NCBI RefSeq assembly: GCF_015710575.1
Contig: NZ_CP065373.1
Coordinates: forward strand, 2,976,001-3,040,000
Length of the DNA: 64,000 bases
Source of the DNA: Mycolicibacterium mengxianglii
GTDB taxonomy: Bacteria > Actinomycetota > Actinomycetes > Mycobacteriales > Mycobacteriaceae
Direction of reading: 5' to 3'
Shown here: positions 29,401 to 40,300 of the stretch, one piece after another
Layout: each line of letters starts with the position of its first letter
Position numbering within the stretch: the stretch's first letter is position 1
Program-made: the position numbers and the translations under genes
The notes under the pieces: model-generated
Databases searched by the model: none
The model's input: the letters and a program-made list of their open reading frames with translations, nothing else
What the model was told of the DNA's origin: nothing

Positions 29401-31876
29401 GGCTGACCTCGATGAACGTCGCATGGGTGCCGGCCGCGGCGGTTACCGCCTGTGTGAAGCGAACGGGGTTGCGCAGATTCTTCACCCAGTAGTCGGCATC
29501 GAACGTCGGCATCGTCCCATTGAGCGTCTCGACTGTGCTGAGCAATGGGATCTTCGGTGGGGAGGCCACCAAATCTGCCAGGGCGACTCGCAATTCGGAA
29601 AGAATGGGGTCGACGGTGGGATGGTGCGAGGCGACGTCCACTTCGACCCGGCGCGCCAAGCGGCCGCGCGCGTCCACCACCGCTACCACCGCGTCGACCT
29701 GGTCCGGCGGACCCGCGATCACGGTCTGCTCTGGTGCGGCATACACGGCAACTCCCACATCGGGGTAGTCGGCGATCAACGTCGCGGTGGCCTCGGCGTC
29801 CAACTCCAGGAGCGCCATTGCGCCCTGGCCGGACAGCCGCGACATCAGCCGCGACCGGGTGGCGATCACCTTGAACCCGTCTGCGGGGTTCAGCGCCCCG
29901 GCCACGATGGCCGCCGAGACCTCCCCCATCGAATGTCCGATCACCGCGTCGGGCTCTACGCCGTAGGAGCGCCAGAGGGCCGTCAAGGCCAACTGCATCC
30001 CCACCAGGACCGGCTGGATACGTTCGATACCCTGCACCGCCGCACCGGAGGCCACCACATCGCGCAGCGAGAATCCGACCTGTTCGACGAATACCGGCTC
30101 CAGCTCATCCAACGCCGCCGCGAACGCCGGTTCTCCTGCTAGCAACTCCTTGCCCATACCCGCCCATTGCGAGCCCTGCCCGGAGTACAGGAAGACGGTC
30201 CCCACCTCCGCCACCCTCTGTTGGGGTGCGACGACTCCGGGCGTAGGCCGACCGGCCGCAAGCGCACGCAGCCCGGCCACCGCCTGCACGCGGTCCCCCG
30301 CGCAGACGGTGGCGAACCGGACCTGCCGGGGACGGTGGTGATTGAGGGTGTGGGCCACCTCGGCCAGCGGCACCGATGCGCCGGCGACCTCCAGCCAGTC
30401 AGCCAGGACCGACGCCGACGCCGCGACTCTCTCATCGGTCTTACCCGACACCACCAGTGAGGTGATCGCCGGATGCGCTGGTTTTGTCGAGGCCCTCAGA
30501 ACTGGGTCCGGGCCCTGCTCGATGACGACATGGGCGTTGGTCCCACCCAGGCCGAACGACGACACCGCCGCCCGCCGAGGTTCAACGGATTCGGGCCAGG
30601 GTGTCAGGTCGGTGGGAACGAACAACCGGGTCTGCGACGGGTCGATTGCCGGATTCCATTGCGTGAAATTCAGATTCGGCGGGATCTGGGCGCGTTGCAC
30701 CGCCAGTGCGGCTTTGATGAACCCAGCGATCCCGGCGGCGGCCTCCAGATGACCGATGTTGGTTTTCACCGCACCCAGCGCACACTGAGCCTCGCCTCGC
30801 CCGTAGGTGTCGGCCAGTGCCTCGAACTCGATCGGATCGCCCAGTGCGGTACCGGTTCCATGTGCCTCGATGAAGTTCACCGACGCGGGCGTCACGTCGG
30901 CGCTGCGCAGAGTCCGGCTGATCACGTCACGTTGCGCGGTCGAATTCGGCGCCGTGAGACCGTTTGATCGGCCATCCTGATTGACCGCAGAGCCTCGGAC
31001 AACGGCCAGCACCTGGTCCCCGTCACGAATCGCGTCGGTGAGTCGCTTGAGTACCACTACCCCCGCGCCCTCGCCCCGCACGAACCCGTCCGCCCCTGCG
31101 TCGAAGCTGTGGCACCGGCCGCGTGGCGACAGCATCCCCCACTTCGACATCGCAATCTGGGTTTCCGGGCGCAGGATGAGGCTGACCCCGCCCGCCAGGG
31201 CCAGGTCGCTCTCGCGCAGGCGCAGGCTCTGACAAGCCAGATGGATCGTGACCAAGGACGACGAACATGCCGAATCCACCGCCATCGCCGGGCCGCGCAG
31301 TCCCAGCAGGTACGCGATGCGCCCGACCGCGACGGAGTGAGCGTTCCCAGTCGCCGAGTAGGCGTCGATGCTGTCTGGATTGGCCGCCGAAATGCCTTGG
31401 TACTCGGTGTAGTACACGCCCATCATCACTGCGGCCCGCACCCCGGCCAATTGGTCGGACGCAATCCCGGCGTGCTCGAGTGCCTCCCACGCCACTTCCA
31501 GCATCACGCGCTGCTGTGGGTCCATCGCTTCGGCCTCGCGCGGGGAGATCCCGAAGTATTCGGCATCGAAGCCGTCCACGGCGGGCAGGAATCCGCCCCA
31601 CTTCGATGCCATCCGACCCGGCGCCAAGGTGTCCGCGTCGTAGAATTCGTCGGCGTTCCAGCGCTCCGGCGGAATCTCTCCGATCGCGTCCACCCCGTTG
31701 GTCAGCAGACTCCAGTACGAATCCGGGCCCACCACACCGCCGGGAAAACGGCAGCCGATACCCACCACCGCCACAGGTTCCGCGGTGGTGATGCGGGACG
31801 CCTTGACGAACTGCTCATCGAGCGCGGTCCGTTGCTCGGCGGACATGCCCGAAATTCTGTTGAAGATCGTTTTCAT
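26429..31876 (-). CDS. ppsD-like: PKS-D: PpsD-like polyketide synthase, KS-AT-DH-KR-ACP
   Basis: About 1815 residues from ATG at 31876, which overlaps the PKS-C stop as TGATG. KS has DSACSSSL, EAHGTGTALGD and KTNIGHLE. AT has GHSMGEV and, at the specificity loop, VASHHP. DH keeps HKVHGQACMP (HxxxGxxxxP) and LDVALQ (DxxxQ), so it looks active. KR has GGLGGIG, the Ser in GFSSTSS and the Tyr in AYACASAWLD (Asn replaced by Ser); an IDD near the LDD position may indicate B-type reduction. ACP motif ELGMDSLMA. The ending, with LLQGASLTDVTADL and a basic Arg/Ala tail, is like PpsD as I recall it. There is no ER, so the product would be an enoyl group unless an enoylreductase acts in trans, as is known for PpsD. 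Confidence 0.93.
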   Translation of the reverse strand: MKTIFNRISGMSAEQRTALDEQFVKASRITTAEPVAVVGIGCRFPGGVVGPDSYWSLLTNGVDAIGEIPPERWNADEFYDADTLAPGRMASKWGGFLPAVDGFDAEYFGISPREAEAMDPQQRVMLEVAWEALEHAGIASDQLAGVRAAVMMGVYYTEYQGISAANPDSIDAYSATGNAHSVAVGRIAYLLGLRGPAMAVDSACSSSLVTIHLACQSLRLRESDLALAGGVSLILRPETQIAMSKWGMLSPRGRCHSFDAGADGFVRGEGAGVVVLKRLTDAIRDGDQVLAVVRGSAVNQDGRSNGLTAPNSTAQRDVISRTLRSADVTPASVNFIEAHGTGTALGDPIEFEALADTYGRGEAQCALGAVKTNIGHLEAAAGIAGFIKAALAVQRAQIPPNLNFTQWNPAIDPSQTRLFVPTDLTPWPESVEPRRAAVSSFGLGGTNAHVVIEQGPDPVLRASTKPAHPAITSLVVSGKTDERVAASASVLADWLEVAGASVPLAEVAHTLNHHRPRQVRFATVCAGDRVQAVAGLRALAAGRPTPGVVAPQQRVAEVGTVFLYSGQGSQWAGMGKELLAGEPAFAAALDELEPVFVEQVGFSLRDVVASGAAVQGIERIQPVLVGMQLALTALWRSYGVEPDAVIGHSMGEVSAAIVAGALNPADGFKVIATRSRLMSRLSGQGAMALLELDAEATATLIADYPDVGVAVYAAPEQTVIAGPPDQVDAVVAVVDARGRLARRVEVDVASHHPTVDPILSELRVALADLVASPPKIPLLSTVETLNGTMPTFDADYWVKNLRNPVRFTQAVTAAAGTHATFIEVSPHPLLRHAIDGNLTVARPRGDVRISATLNRDNPETLTFHTNLAGIRPPAQAQAAETDDGATRLADLPPTPWLHAKYWATPTAASRQSASAHPLLGTHVEMPTGRDHVWRGDVGTELIPWLADHKVHGQACMPATGFAEMALAAGSEALGLPATALTVHRVEVEQMLRLDDRTEVTTQLTKSDDGDIRVEIHSRSADRNWIRHAVARIEIGQPEKPVVATGAGSEGTAVSPADLYAALRSTGLHHGHAFAALTRIVRKPGGSSEVEIVLPDEATPHRSYRLHPVMLDVALQALAAAMPAESLADSGEATYLPVSIESIRVFGDVGRRARCRAELTELDGDGAGKLGRVVLMDDAGRTSAELTGIYLQRVQRRTVPLPLAQKIFDTTWVPDTPSGEPVPADGSWLVVAEGSESAEIAKAFASRFGSPTRRVITADLTAETAVMAAFAQTAGDPKLPPVGVIVFTDEGSFDGAESEQALTRGRELAWNVAVTVRAIVGGWHGKSPRLWLVSRNGLTAATGELGDPAIGALKGLVRVLAYEHPDLHTTLVDLEAPDPERTGPDSENAFESLVAELGVAGSDDVVAWRQGQRYVERLTRATLVPATPKPVVRPDGAYIITGGLGGIGLVVARRLVDHGAGRVVLSGRSAPSQAQQEIIAELQARAQVTVVSGDIAVPGVTEQLVAAAEETGLALRGVVHSAAVIDDQIVVGLGRENLERVWAPKATGAWELHTATADRDLDWWVGFSSTSSLLGAPGQVAYACASAWLDGLVAWRRASGLPATTINWGQWSDIGVARSLTFSALDPIAPAEGIEALDAVLAADVTQIGVARLRLDRVAAAFPELRDLGYFSILAEELEDDTDDDWAGPDALREMDPAEAQRVVSTRLGARVMAVMGYPKGSPIETGQPLTELGMDSLMAVRIRNTVRGDFGVEPPVALLLQGASLTDVTADLIRQLGLTSQAAGPDVADGVRDRAQKRAAARQRAATRRKVGDRA

Positions 31877-34800
31877 CAAAAACTACCGCTCTCGCTAGCT
31901 GCCGAAGCCGATTCCACACTGTCGAACAGCTCGTCCAATACACTGCCTGCCGAGTCGAGCGTCAGATCGTCCTCGCTCTCATATCGGGCTTGCGCCACGA
32001 CTTGTTGTGGCGCAAGCATTTCCGCCAAATAGGCCGACAACAACGAAATGGTCGGGTGGTTCCACAACATCGACGCCGACAAGTCGATGCCCGCCATCTT
32101 CTGCATCTCTTTCAGAACCGCCATCGCCATCATCGAGTCGAGTCCCAATTCGGGGAACGGCCGGTCCACATCGACCGCCGATGTCGGCATCCGAAGCTCC
32201 TGCGCCAGAATGGCTTGGACCCTTCTGGTCAACTCTCTGGCCCTGTCCTCCGCCGGAACCTGCGACCAATCCTGGATAGGTACTACCAATCCATCCGGAT
32301 CGTCATCCGTCGGGCGGTCATCGGCTGTTGCGTCGAGCTCCTCGACCACCCTTTCGAAGTAGCCGAGGTCGCGGAACTCTGGGTTTGCCGCAATGACACG
32401 ATCCAGTCTCATCCGCCCCACACCCACCCGGGTGAGGTCGCCGCCCACCAGCGACTCCAAGGCTTCGGTGCCTTCGACGGGAGTGATCGGGTCCAGCACG
32501 CTGTACGTGAGCGCGCGGCTCATCCCGACATCCGACCACTGGCCCCAGCCGATCGCGGTTGCCGGCAAACCCGATGCATGTCGCCACGCCACCAAGGCGT
32601 CGAGCCACGCGTTTGCGGTCGTATAGGCCAGTTGACCCGGCAGACCCAGCAGTGAAGCCATGGACGAGAAGCCGACCCACCAGTCGAGCTCCCGGCTCGC
32701 CGTCGCCGCGTGCAACCGCAATGCGCCGGTCACCTTGGGTGCCCATACCCGTTCCAGATCTTCCTTCGTGACCGCGGCCACGATACCGGTGCCGGTCACG
32801 CCCGCCGCATGCACGACTCCCCGCAGTGGTAGCCCGGTTTCCCCGGCAGCGGCGACCAACCGCTCCGCAACTCCCGCGGCGGCGATATCACCTGCCACGA
32901 AGACGATTTCGGCGCCGGCTGCAAGTTCGGCGAGGTCACTGCGCTGGGCATCCGAAGGCGTACTCCGACCGTTGAGGACCAGTCGCCCCGCGCCGCGGGC
33001 AACGAGCCAGCGCGCGACGACCATACCCAGACCGCCCAGGCCACCGGTGACGATGTAGGAGCCGTCTCCGCGAACGACCGCACTGTGCCCGGCCGGCTCG
33101 GGCGTCGCACGCCTGAGCCGTTCGGCATACCGCCGCCCTGCACGCCAGGCGATCACATCGTCTTTCGCCGGGGACTCCAGATCACTCAGGAAGGTTGTGA
33201 CGGGATCGGCCGCGTCATCGAGATCAACGAGTGTGGCGCCCAGATCCGGTTCCTCCGCGAGGAATCGCGCCGCCTCTCCGGGGAACCGCCAGTTGCGGAT
33301 GAGGCCCTTGAGAGCGCCGACGGCAGGATCGCCTGGCTCCCCACCGTTCACCGCGAGACCGTTTCGGGTGATCAGCCACAGTCGCGGTGGCGCGTTGCGC
33401 AGGTGTGCGAAAGCAGCACGCGCCGCGCCCGATATCGCCCAGATAAGGTGCTGCGCGCGCTCGGACGCGGCGTCTGTGTCGGTGCCGTCGAACGAACGCG
33501 TGCCGACGAACACGACGACGCCTGCGGCGGGAAGCTTCGGATCTGCCGCGGTGCTCGCGATGGCCGCCATTACTGCCGACTCGTCAGAAAGCTTTTCGAT
33601 GATCACCCGTCGGCTCGCCGAGCGGAACCGGGCAGCGAAGTCCTCGACGAGCGCGGTTGTCTCGACATCATCGTCTGCCAATAGCAGCCAGCTCCCGGCA
33701 GGAGTGGCCGAAAGACCTTCGGCTGCTGCCGACTTCGGTTCTTCCGACGGACTTTCTTCCCAGACGGTGTCGAAAACCTTCTGCTCCAGCGACAAGGACA
33801 CCGAGCCTGGGTCCATTCGCCGCAACTCCACGCCGGCGAGTTCCGCGACGACAGTGCGCGCGTCGTCCATGAGGATGATCCGGCCAAGGCGACTGTGGTG
33901 TTCATCCTCACGTCCGACCAGCTCGGTGCGGCAGCGCACCCGTCGTCCCACGTTCGCGAACACCCGGGTCGTCGCCACTGACACCGGCAGGTAGGGAGTC
34001 ACGGCCGCATCGTCCGGTGATTGGGCTGATGCGGCGGCGATGAGATTCTGCATCGCCGCGTCGAGCATCGCGGGATGAATGCGATAGCCCGGATGGTCGG
34101 GGATGTCAGACAGCACTATCTCGGTTTCCGAAGAATCGGGTGTCTCAGAAACACCCGACTCGAGCTGATAAACCGGACTCGCCACCTCGACGCTTGCCAC
34201 AGCATGCCGACGCCATTCGCCACCGGCCGAACGGGCGTGGATCTCAACACGATCGACGCCGTCGTCGCCCGGAGAAAGCTGCGTCGTCACCTGTGTCCGG
34301 CCATCCAGGGCAAGCAGCTGCCCAACCTCAAGTCCCTTGACCTGGACGGCCTCAGCGGGCAGATCCAGAGCCTCGCAGCCAGCAGCCAACGCCATCTCGG
34401 CAAAGGTCTCCGCCGATACCACGGCTTGCCCGAAGATCTGGTGATCGGTCAGCCAGGGCATCACTTCGGTACCGATATCCGCCTGCCACACATGGTCACA
34501 GCCCGACAGCATCTCGACGTGCGCCCCCAGCAACGGGTGGAAGTCCGGCATTCGGCGGGCGGTCGACCGATCCTCGATCCAGTAGCTCGACTGCTGCCAT
34601 GGCGAGGGCGGGATATCTGCGAACCGGCCCTGGCCGGTGTCAGCCCCGATGACTCCGACTGCGGCGAGCTGAGAACGGAAGAACAGCGTTTCGTCCTCAA
34701 CGCGCTTCAGCGCTGAAGTGACGAGGAAATCGTCGGCGAACGACGACGATCCGAGCGTGTCATCGATTGCGTAGGTGAGAAGCGGGTGCGGGCTGATTTC

Positions 34801-37302
34801 CACGAACGTCCCGTGCTCCGCGGCTGCGGTGGCCACGGCCTGGCTGAACCGCACGGGTCGGCGCAGATTGTCGACCCAGTAGTCGGCATCAAACGCCGGT
34901 GCTACTCCGTCGGCTCGGTCGACTGTGCTGATCAGCGGGATCGTCGGCGTACCCGGGGCCAAATCCGTGAGTGCACTGCGTAATTCGGCCAATATCGGAT
35001 CGATGGTCGGATGATGCGACGCGACGTCGACCTCGATGCGTCGCGCCAACCGACCCTGGCCGTCCACCACCGCGATCACCGCATCGACCTGCGCAGGCGG
35101 CCCGGCGATCACCGTCTGGTTTGGCGAGGCGTACACCGCCAGGGTGATGTCAGAGTAGTCGGTGATGAGCTTCTCGGCGGCAGCCGCGTCCAACTCCAGC
35201 AACGCCATTGCGCCCTGACCGGCAAGTCGTGCCATCAGCTTCGATCGAGTGGCGATCACTTTGAGTCCGTCAGCCACCGAGAGCGCCCCGGCCACCACCG
35301 CCGCGGCGACCTCACCCATCGAATGCCCCATCACCGCATCGGGTTCCACACCGTAGGAGCGCCAGAGGGCCGTCAAGGCCAGCTGCATACCCACCAGCAC
35401 CGGCTGGATTCGCTCTATGCCGACCACCTGTTCGCCGGCTTCGAGTACCTGCTGCAGCGAAAACCCGACCTGCTCGACGAACACCGGCTCCAACTCGGCA
35501 ACCGCCGCAGCGAACGCCGGCTCCTCGACCAACAACCGCTGACCCATACCCGCCCACTGCGAACCCTGACCCGAATACACAAACACCGTGCCCGAACCAG
35601 CCGAAACCTCATGAGCCCCAACCACCCCCGGCGCCGCAAGACCACCAGCCAACGCCTCCAACCCAGCCACCGCCTGGGCCCGATCACGCGCACACACCGC
35701 CGCAACACTCTTATACCGACTCCGGTGATAGTTCAGCGTGTGCGCCACATCCACCAACGGCACCTGCGCACCCTCACCAACCATCCACTGCGCCAACATC
35801 GCCGCCGTCGAAGCCACCCGCGCCGAACTCTTACCCGAAACCAACAACGTGCTCACCACCGGCTCCCCCACCGGCTCCCCCAAAACAGGCTCCACCACCG
35901 GCGCCTGCTCAACGACCACATGGGCATTGGTGCCACTGACACCAAACGACGACACCCCCGCCCGACGCACCCGCCCCACCGCCGGCCACACCATCTCCTG
36001 GGCAGCAATGGTGAACCGCGACGCGTCCACACCCGCATGCGGGGTCAACCGCTTGAAATGCAAATGCCGAGGAATCACCCCATGACGCACACTCAAAACC
36101 GTCTTGATGAACCCAGCAATACCCGCCGCCGACTCCAAATGACCCACATTGGTCTTCACCGAACCCAACACCAACGGCGCCGCACCCCCACGCTCACCGA
36201 AAACCTGGCTCAACGCATCCAACTCAATCGGATCACCCAACGCCGTACCAGTGCCATGAGCCTCCACGAAATCGATATCCGCAGGCCCCAACCGCGACGC
36301 CGCCAACGCCGCACGCACCACCGCCTGCTGCGCCGGACCACTGGGCACCGTCTGCCCACTACTGGGACCATCCTGATTGACAGCCGACCCCCGCACCACC
36401 GCCAACACCGAATCCCCATCGCGCACAGCATCACTGAGACGCTTGAGCACCACCACCCCACAACCCTCACTGCGCACATAACCATCAGCGTCAGCATCAA
36501 AGGTCTTACACTGCCCGTCCGGAGCCAACATCCCCCACCGCGAACACGCGATGGTGTTCTCCGGAGTCAGGTTGAGGTTGACCCCGGCGGCCAGGGCCTG
36601 ATCACTCTCCCGCCGCCGCAGACTCTGACACGCCAAATGCACCGCCACCAACGACGACGAACACGCCGTATCAACCACCACTGCCGGACCATGCACACCC
36701 AAGAAATACGACAACCGACCCGCCGCAAAATTCGACGCATTCCCAAACGTGATGTACGGATCGATATCGCCGCGCTCTGACCGACGTTCGGCCGCTATCA
36801 ACGAATAGTCACTGGTCGTCAGGCCGACGAACACCGCGGTCTGAGACCCACGAATGCCCTCCGCGGTCACCCCCGCGTTCTCCAACGCCTCCCACGCCAC
36901 CTCCAACAGCAACCGCTGCTGCGGATCCATCCCCGCCGCCTCCCGCGGCGACATCCCAAAGAACTCCGCATCGAACTCATCCGGCTGCCACGACGTCAAA
37001 AACCCGCCCTCACGAGTACAAATCGTCCCCGCCACCGAAGGATCCGGCGAGTAATAAGCATCCGCATCCCAACGCTGCGCCGGCACCCGCACAATGCCGC
37101 TGCCCCCCTCACGCAACAACTGCCAATACTGACCCGGAGAACCCACCCCACCAGGTAACCGACACCCCATCCCCACCACAGCAATCGGCTCAACATCACC
37201 CTGCTCGGCAATCTCCAAACGCGCACTCAGATCATCGATCTTCTTCAACGCCTCAGCGACAACCGCCCGACGATCCAGAGGTGCAGCAGACATCACGCTC
37301 AA
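31876..37302 (-). CDS. PKS-C: type I polyketide synthase, KS-AT-(degenerate DH)-KR-ACP
   Basis: 1808 residues starting at TTG 37302, which overlaps the PKS-B stop as TTGA; GGAAAGG lies about 7 bases upstream and favours TTG over the ATG at 37293. KS Cys near residue 214 (DTACSSSL), His near 349 and 388; AT Ser near 661 (GHSMGE) with VASHHP near 760. The DH is damaged: HQIFGQAVVS has Ser where Pro is expected, and about 36 residues including the G(H)GPAF-type strand are missing relative to PKS-D. LDAAMQ remains. KR (GGLGGLG, GFSSMAS, AYTTANAWLD) looks intact, so the module probably leaves a hydroxyl. ACP motif ELGLDSMMA. The first half is almost identical to PKS-A and has unusual codon use. 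The C-terminal tail GSVLDELFDSVESA resembles that of PKS-A. Confidence 0.92.
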   Translation of the reverse strand: MSVMSAAPLDRRAVVAEALKKIDDLSARLEIAEQGDVEPIAVVGMGCRLPGGVGSPGQYWQLLREGGSGIVRVPAQRWDADAYYSPDPSVAGTICTREGGFLTSWQPDEFDAEFFGMSPREAAGMDPQQRLLLEVAWEALENAGVTAEGIRGSQTAVFVGLTTSDYSLIAAERRSERGDIDPYITFGNASNFAAGRLSYFLGVHGPAVVVDTACSSSLVAVHLACQSLRRRESDQALAAGVNLNLTPENTIACSRWGMLAPDGQCKTFDADADGYVRSEGCGVVVLKRLSDAVRDGDSVLAVVRGSAVNQDGPSSGQTVPSGPAQQAVVRAALAASRLGPADIDFVEAHGTGTALGDPIELDALSQVFGERGGAAPLVLGSVKTNVGHLESAAGIAGFIKTVLSVRHGVIPRHLHFKRLTPHAGVDASRFTIAAQEMVWPAVGRVRRAGVSSFGVSGTNAHVVVEQAPVVEPVLGEPVGEPVVSTLLVSGKSSARVASTAAMLAQWMVGEGAQVPLVDVAHTLNYHRSRYKSVAAVCARDRAQAVAGLEALAGGLAAPGVVGAHEVSAGSGTVFVYSGQGSQWAGMGQRLLVEEPAFAAAVAELEPVFVEQVGFSLQQVLEAGEQVVGIERIQPVLVGMQLALTALWRSYGVEPDAVMGHSMGEVAAAVVAGALSVADGLKVIATRSKLMARLAGQGAMALLELDAAAAEKLITDYSDITLAVYASPNQTVIAGPPAQVDAVIAVVDGQGRLARRIEVDVASHHPTIDPILAELRSALTDLAPGTPTIPLISTVDRADGVAPAFDADYWVDNLRRPVRFSQAVATAAAEHGTFVEISPHPLLTYAIDDTLGSSSFADDFLVTSALKRVEDETLFFRSQLAAVGVIGADTGQGRFADIPPSPWQQSSYWIEDRSTARRMPDFHPLLGAHVEMLSGCDHVWQADIGTEVMPWLTDHQIFGQAVVSAETFAEMALAAGCEALDLPAEAVQVKGLEVGQLLALDGRTQVTTQLSPGDDGVDRVEIHARSAGGEWRRHAVASVEVASPVYQLESGVSETPDSSETEIVLSDIPDHPGYRIHPAMLDAAMQNLIAAASAQSPDDAAVTPYLPVSVATTRVFANVGRRVRCRTELVGREDEHHSRLGRIILMDDARTVVAELAGVELRRMDPGSVSLSLEQKVFDTVWEESPSEEPKSAAAEGLSATPAGSWLLLADDDVETTALVEDFAARFRSASRRVIIEKLSDESAVMAAIASTAADPKLPAAGVVVFVGTRSFDGTDTDAASERAQHLIWAISGAARAAFAHLRNAPPRLWLITRNGLAVNGGEPGDPAVGALKGLIRNWRFPGEAARFLAEEPDLGATLVDLDDAADPVTTFLSDLESPAKDDVIAWRAGRRYAERLRRATPEPAGHSAVVRGDGSYIVTGGLGGLGMVVARWLVARGAGRLVLNGRSTPSDAQRSDLAELAAGAEIVFVAGDIAAAGVAERLVAAAGETGLPLRGVVHAAGVTGTGIVAAVTKEDLERVWAPKVTGALRLHAATASRELDWWVGFSSMASLLGLPGQLAYTTANAWLDALVAWRHASGLPATAIGWGQWSDVGMSRALTYSVLDPITPVEGTEALESLVGGDLTRVGVGRMRLDRVIAANPEFRDLGYFERVVEELDATADDRPTDDDPDGLVVPIQDWSQVPAEDRARELTRRVQAILAQELRMPTSAVDVDRPFPELGLDSMMAMAVLKEMQKMAGIDLSASMLWNHPTISLLSAYLAEMLAPQQVVAQARYESEDDLTLDSAGSVLDELFDSVESASAASESGSF
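35428..37302 (-). repeat. Near-identical KS-AT block, copy in PKS-C
   Basis: This segment matches 45605-47479 base for base at a fixed offset of 10,177, apart from two short patches (about 36550-36590 and 36750-36825). Weaker identity continues to about 35200. In the coding direction it prefers G- and T-ending codons (GTG, TTG, GGT, TCG, GTT), whereas the rest of the PKS genes prefer C-ending ones. That points to gene conversion or import of one block. Confidence 0.9.
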
Positions 37303-40300
37303 CTCAGCCTTTCCGAAAGCTGCGCGAGCAGCTCATCGTCGGTGAGGTCGTCGTACTCGTCGACGTCTTGGGCATCGGCGACCTCGACCAACTCGGGAAG
37401 AATGGTTGCCAGGTAGCCAGTGAGCGCATTCACGCTCGGGTAGTCGAAAATCGCCGATGTCGGCAGGGCCACCCCGAGGCTTTCGCTGAGTCCCCGCTGG
37501 AGGGTCACGCTCATCAGTGAATCCATGCCCGATTGGAAGAAGCCCGCCGACCGATCGAGCTTCTTGCGTGAAACAAGCCCCATCGCGGCCGCGACCTGTT
37601 CGCTCACATGGTCACCCAGAAGTTCGCCGCGGCGTATCGGTTCAGCCTCCCGCAACGCCGAACGGAACGCCGTGGTCGATGTCGATCCGACACCGCCGTC
37701 GCAATTGGTGACCAGGAGGTCGTCCACAATGCGCAGCGGGGCCCGGGTCCGGTACGCGGTGGCCAGCAGGTCCCAGTCCGCGGAGACCACGACCGAACGC
37801 ACCGGCGCGCCGGACCCGATGACCCACCGCAGCGCGGCTATGGCGACCTCGTCGGGCATGGGCTCGAGGCCCGAGTCGATACTCACCTGGCTTTCCTGCT
37901 CAGACTGGTTGTCGATCAACGACTTCCAGAGTCCCCAGTTGACGGTGGTGGCCGGCAGCCCGGCCGCTCGGCGCGCGCTGGCAAAGGTATCCAGGAACGT
38001 GGAAGTGGCCGTGTAGTGGGCCAGCCAACGTGAACCGGTCAAACCGGAGATCGACGAGAACATCACAAACTGACGCAACGGCTGGTGCAGCGACAATGCG
38101 TGCAACACCGACACTGCGTCCAGCTTGGGCCGAAACATCGCCGCGACATCGGCGTCGGTCATGTCGGCCAGGGTGACCGGACCGCCCCCGAAGGCTGCCA
38201 GGTAGATGCCGTGGAGTGGCGGTAGGTCCGCGCCGAACCGGGCGAACAACTCGGCCATCGCCGCTGCGTCGGTGGTATCCGCGGCGACCGCCAACAACGA
38301 AGTCCCGGTTCCCGACAGGCTCTCTGCCAGCTCGTCGAGGCTCGAGCCGGGATTCCGCGACACCGCGACGACGGTGCCTGCGCCCATATCAGCCAATTGC
38401 CTGATCAGGTGCGGACCGATGTTGCCGGTTGCCCCGATCACCAGATGACAACCATCCTTGGTGATTTGGGCCGGTGCCGAGGCGTTCGGAACACTCCGAT
38501 GCAGGCGCGGCACCCGGCGCTGGCCCGCGCGGTAGACGACCTGATCTTCGTCGTTACCGCCCCGCGCCTCGCCCAGCACATACGTGGCGGCCGACCGGGC
38601 GGGGACGGTTTCGTCGACGTCGATCACCCCGCCCCAGAACTCCGGATGTTCCAGCGCCAGAGTGCGTCCCAAACCCCAGAGCACCGCGTGAACGGCGTTG
38701 GCGCGATCGCCGTCACCGACGGGCTGCGCATTGCGGGTCAGCAGGTGCAAGCGGGGTGGCCCCGACGTTGAGGAGGCCATCGACGCCAGCACCGCAGCCA
38801 GCCTGCGGGCTGCATTGAACACGTCGTAGCCCGCACCGGCAGCCAGCCCGTCCGGCACCGGCGACGGTGCGTACAGCACGTGGGTGACCCCGGCGAGTGC
38901 GTCGGCCAGTGCGGCTCTGCCGGCATCTTCGACCAGCGTCGTCGGCGACAACACTGTCGGTGACAACCACGCCGACCGCGATTGGTCCCCGAGCAGGCGC
39001 CCCAACTCTGTGGCCAGATCGGCCTCACCGATCACCAGCCACACGCTGTCGTCCCCGATCGATGCACCCGGTAGATCACGCACCGGCCAGGTCACTTGGC
39101 AGTACCAGTCCTCGGGCACCAGGTCGGCATCGGCAGACCACGTGCCGCGCGGATACGCCGGTTCGCCACGGCGCCGAACCGTCGCGAAGTCGCTCCAGTG
39201 CCGGGAATGCAGCCACGGTGTCGCCGGCAGCACCGGATGGGGTTCGGGCAGGTGGGGTGTCTCCGGCGGGCGAGTTGTGTGGGTCGCATTGAGGTTCGTG
39301 TGGAACCGCACCGTGTCGTCACCGTCGCGCGACAGGGTCCCGATGCAGTGATGGTGGCCCAGTTGCTCGACCGTTTCGCCGATGGCGTGTGTCAGGATCG
39401 GGTGGGCGCTGACCTCGATGAAGGTGCAGTGGTCTCTCGCGGCCGCGGTGACCGCCTGCATCAGCCGGGCCGGTTGTCGAACGTTATCGGCCCAATAGTC
39501 GGCGTCGAGTGCACCGGGAGCTTCGACCGCGGTCGAAAGGAACGGGATGGTCGGCTTACGCGGGGTCAGTTCTGAGAGCTCAGAGCGTAATTCGTCCAGG
39601 ATCGGATCCATCAACGCGGTGTGTGAGGCGACTTCCATGTTGACCCGCCGCGCGAACCTGTTCTGTGCAATGACCGCGGCGATCGCCGCATCAACGGGGG
39701 CTACCGGTCCCGCTACCACGGTCTGTCGGGGTGAGACGTACCCAGCCACGCTCACCGAGGGGAAGTCGGCGATCAACGCCTCGGTCTCGTCGGCATCCAG
39801 ATGCAGCAACGCGACCCCGCCCTGCCCGGCCAGCCGCGACATCAGTCGGGACCGGACCCCGATCACCCTCAGCCCGTCGGCAATCGACAACGCACCGGAG
39901 ACCACGGCCGCGGTCACCTCACCCATCGAATGGCCGATGACGGCATCGGGGTGCACTCCGTAGGAACGCCACAGCTCGGTCAGACCCAGCTGTAAACCCA
40001 TCAGCACCGGCTGTACCTGCGCGTCGCCGCTGACGGGCTCGCTGCAAGCGAGCGTCTGCCACAACGAGAAACCGACCTGCTTTACGAACACCGGCTCCAG
40101 CGCGGCGATCGCACCGGCAAATGCCGGCTCATCTTCGAGCAATGCCCGGCCCATACCGGCCCAGTGGGAGCCCTGACCCGAGTAAACGAACGCGGTTCCG
40201 GGCGCGCACGCACCGTCGTGAGGACCGACCACCCCGTCGGCGCCGCGGTGCTCGGCCAGCGCCTGCAGTCCGGCGACCGCGACGTCGCGCCGGCGGGCGC

